From: Rhizobium sp. Q54
GTDB lineage: Bacteria > Pseudomonadota > Alphaproteobacteria > UBA2966 > CAIVPW01
DNA length: 64,000 nt
Reading direction: 5' to 3'
Assembly (NCBI GenBank): GCA_945889645.1
Contig: CAMDCA010000004.1
Span: forward strand, 1-64,000
Part shown: positions 62,758 through 64,000 of the stretch, one piece after another
How the letters are laid out: each line of letters opens with the position of its first letter
How positions within the stretch are numbered: the first letter of the stretch is position 1
Notes under the pieces: generated by a model
The model's database searches: none
Told to the model about the DNA's origin: nothing
What the model saw: only the letters and a program-made list of their open reading frames with translations
Position numbers and translations under genes: made by a program

Positions 62758-64000
62758 GGTTTGATCTCGATTCCGTAGGCCCGAGCGAACAGCATGATTG
62801 GGTGGACCGCGGTTGGCGGATGCGCGGCGGCGTCGAGTTCCTGCACGCCTTGGACGATGTGATCGCCGGCCAGCGGGCATTCGGATGCGATGTGCGTCGG
62901 GTTCAGTTCCGCAACGCGGCGCGCCACCGGCTTGCCGACCTTGAGCGCGACGGGGAAGTTCTGCTTCTCGGCACCCCACGCGCCGCCGTGGCCCGAGCAG
63001 CGATCGAGAACGGTGACGTTGGCCTCCGGGATCAGGCGCAGCATGTCGGCGGCCTTGAATCCCATGTTCTGGGCCCGGCTGTGGCACGAGATATGGAGCG
63101 CGACCGACTCCGGCATTGGTGCAAGACCTTCGGCGAGGCCATCGGTCTTGGCGATCTTGACGATATATTCGGCGACGTCGTGCGACGCCTTGGCGAGGCG
63201 CACCACGTTCGGGTCCTTGGGCGCGATCAGCGGCCACTCGAACTTCAGCATGAGTGCGCAGGACGGCGTGAGTGCGACGACGTCGTAGCCCTTGTCGATC
63301 CACGGCACGAGGTCAGCCGCTACCTTTTTCGCACTTGCCGACACCGCGGCGAGATCACCGATTTCAAGTTGCGGCATGCCGCAGCAACCGGGGTGCAGCA
63401 CGACCGATTCGACGCCGTTGCGCGCCAGCACAGCGCGCGTCGCCAAGCCGATTTCGGGCTTGTTGAAGTTGCCGCTGCAGGTTGCGTAGAGCACGACCTT
63501 GCGTTTTCCCGCCGCGGGCGCGGCCGCGTTGACGGCGACCGGTTCACGCGCGGCGCGGCGCACGAGAACATTGGCGGCGCCGACGTACGCCGGCAGCCAG
63601 GCGCGCGGATGGATGTTGGCGACCGCGGCCAGCACGCTACGCGTGAGTCCGTTGCCAGCCTTGGTCGCCCAGTTGGCGAGGGCGGAGACGTAGGACGCGA
63701 GGCTTCCATTGCGATCCGTCTTGCGGATTTCGCGCTGGACGAACGTGACCTTGCCCGCGCCCTTCTCGGCCACGCGGTAGCGCAGCATCAGGTGCGGGAA
63801 GTCGATGTTGAATTCGTGCGGCGGCGCGTACGGGCACTTCGTCAGGAAACACATGTCGCACAGGGTGCAGGCGTCCACGACCGGCCTGAAGTCGGCCGAG
63901 ACAACGGAGTCGAGTTCGCCGGTCTTGGCGGCGTCGATGAGGTCGAACAGGCGCGGGAAGGAGTCGCACAGGTTGAAGCAACGGCGGCAGCCGTGACAGA
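62754..64000 (-). CDS. Fe-S oxidoreductase / heterodisulfide reductase-related protein, partial (extends beyond window)
   Basis: CHGCRRCFNLC and CTLCDMCFLTKCPY clusters, CCG-like LHPGCCGMPQLE; open to the window end. Confidence 0.9.
   Translation of the reverse strand, partial: CHGCRRCFNLCDSFPRLFDLIDAAKTGELDSVVSADFRPVVDACTLCDMCFLTKCPYAPPHEFNIDFPHLMLRYRVAEKGAGKVTFVQREIRKTDRNGSLASYVSALANWATKAGNGLTRSVLAAVANIHPRAWLPAYVGAANVLVRRAAREPVAVNAAAPAAGKRKVVLYATCSGNFNKPEIGLATRAVLARNGVESVVLHPGCCGMPQLEIGDLAAVSASAKKVAADLVPWIDKGYDVVALTPSCALMLKFEWPLIAPKDPNVVRLAKASHDVAEYIVKIAKTDGLAEGLAPMPESVALHISCHSRAQNMGFKAADMLRLIPEANVTVLDRCSGHGGAWGAEKQNFPVALKVGKPVARRVAELNPTHIASECPLAGDHIVQGVQELDAAAHPPTAVHPIMLFARAYGIEIKP

Overview
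The window is a high-GC alphaproteobacterial (Rhodospirillales-like, by gene content and order) chromosomal segment, mostly ordinary core genome. Leftward genes include ahcY, a PTS-Ntr/ChvGI cluster (ptsP, HPr, rapZ, hprK, chvG, chvI), polA, a DEAD-box helicase, a heptose cluster (rfaD, hldE, gmhA), regA/regB, gyrB, recF, dnaN, dnaA, rpsT and mutM. Rightward genes include motA/motB-like, two SCO genes, and ubiE, ubiB, coaBC, dut, rrf2, cysK and moeB-like. There is one tRNA-Arg(CCG). The right part carries phoD, a large fused double-vWA membrane protein with a coupled partner, a 2-hydroxyacid dehydrogenase, and DUF3501 with an Fe-S oxidoreductase that runs off the window. The most interesting signal is a short palindromic element of about 50 bp. 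It occurs intergenically at 7277-7326 and appears in frame inside recF (42/50 identical, with compensatory stem changes). A related short form lies in the polA linker and a degenerate antisense half-copy lies in an insertion in hprK. It resembles Rickettsia palindromic elements in behaviour and could be an undescribed family of protein-inserting repeats. Other notable points: a PAS sensor protein that stops where a histidine kinase domain would be expected, at a REP-like palindrome; no EIIA gene in the PTS cluster; a MutM zinc finger lacking its fourth Cys; the two-gene vWA locus without MoxR/DUF58; a perfect palindromic operator upstream of ahcY; and a strand-polarity switch near dnaA/rpsT suggesting that the replication origin is nearby. 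All homology calls are from memory of family motifs; no searches were run.
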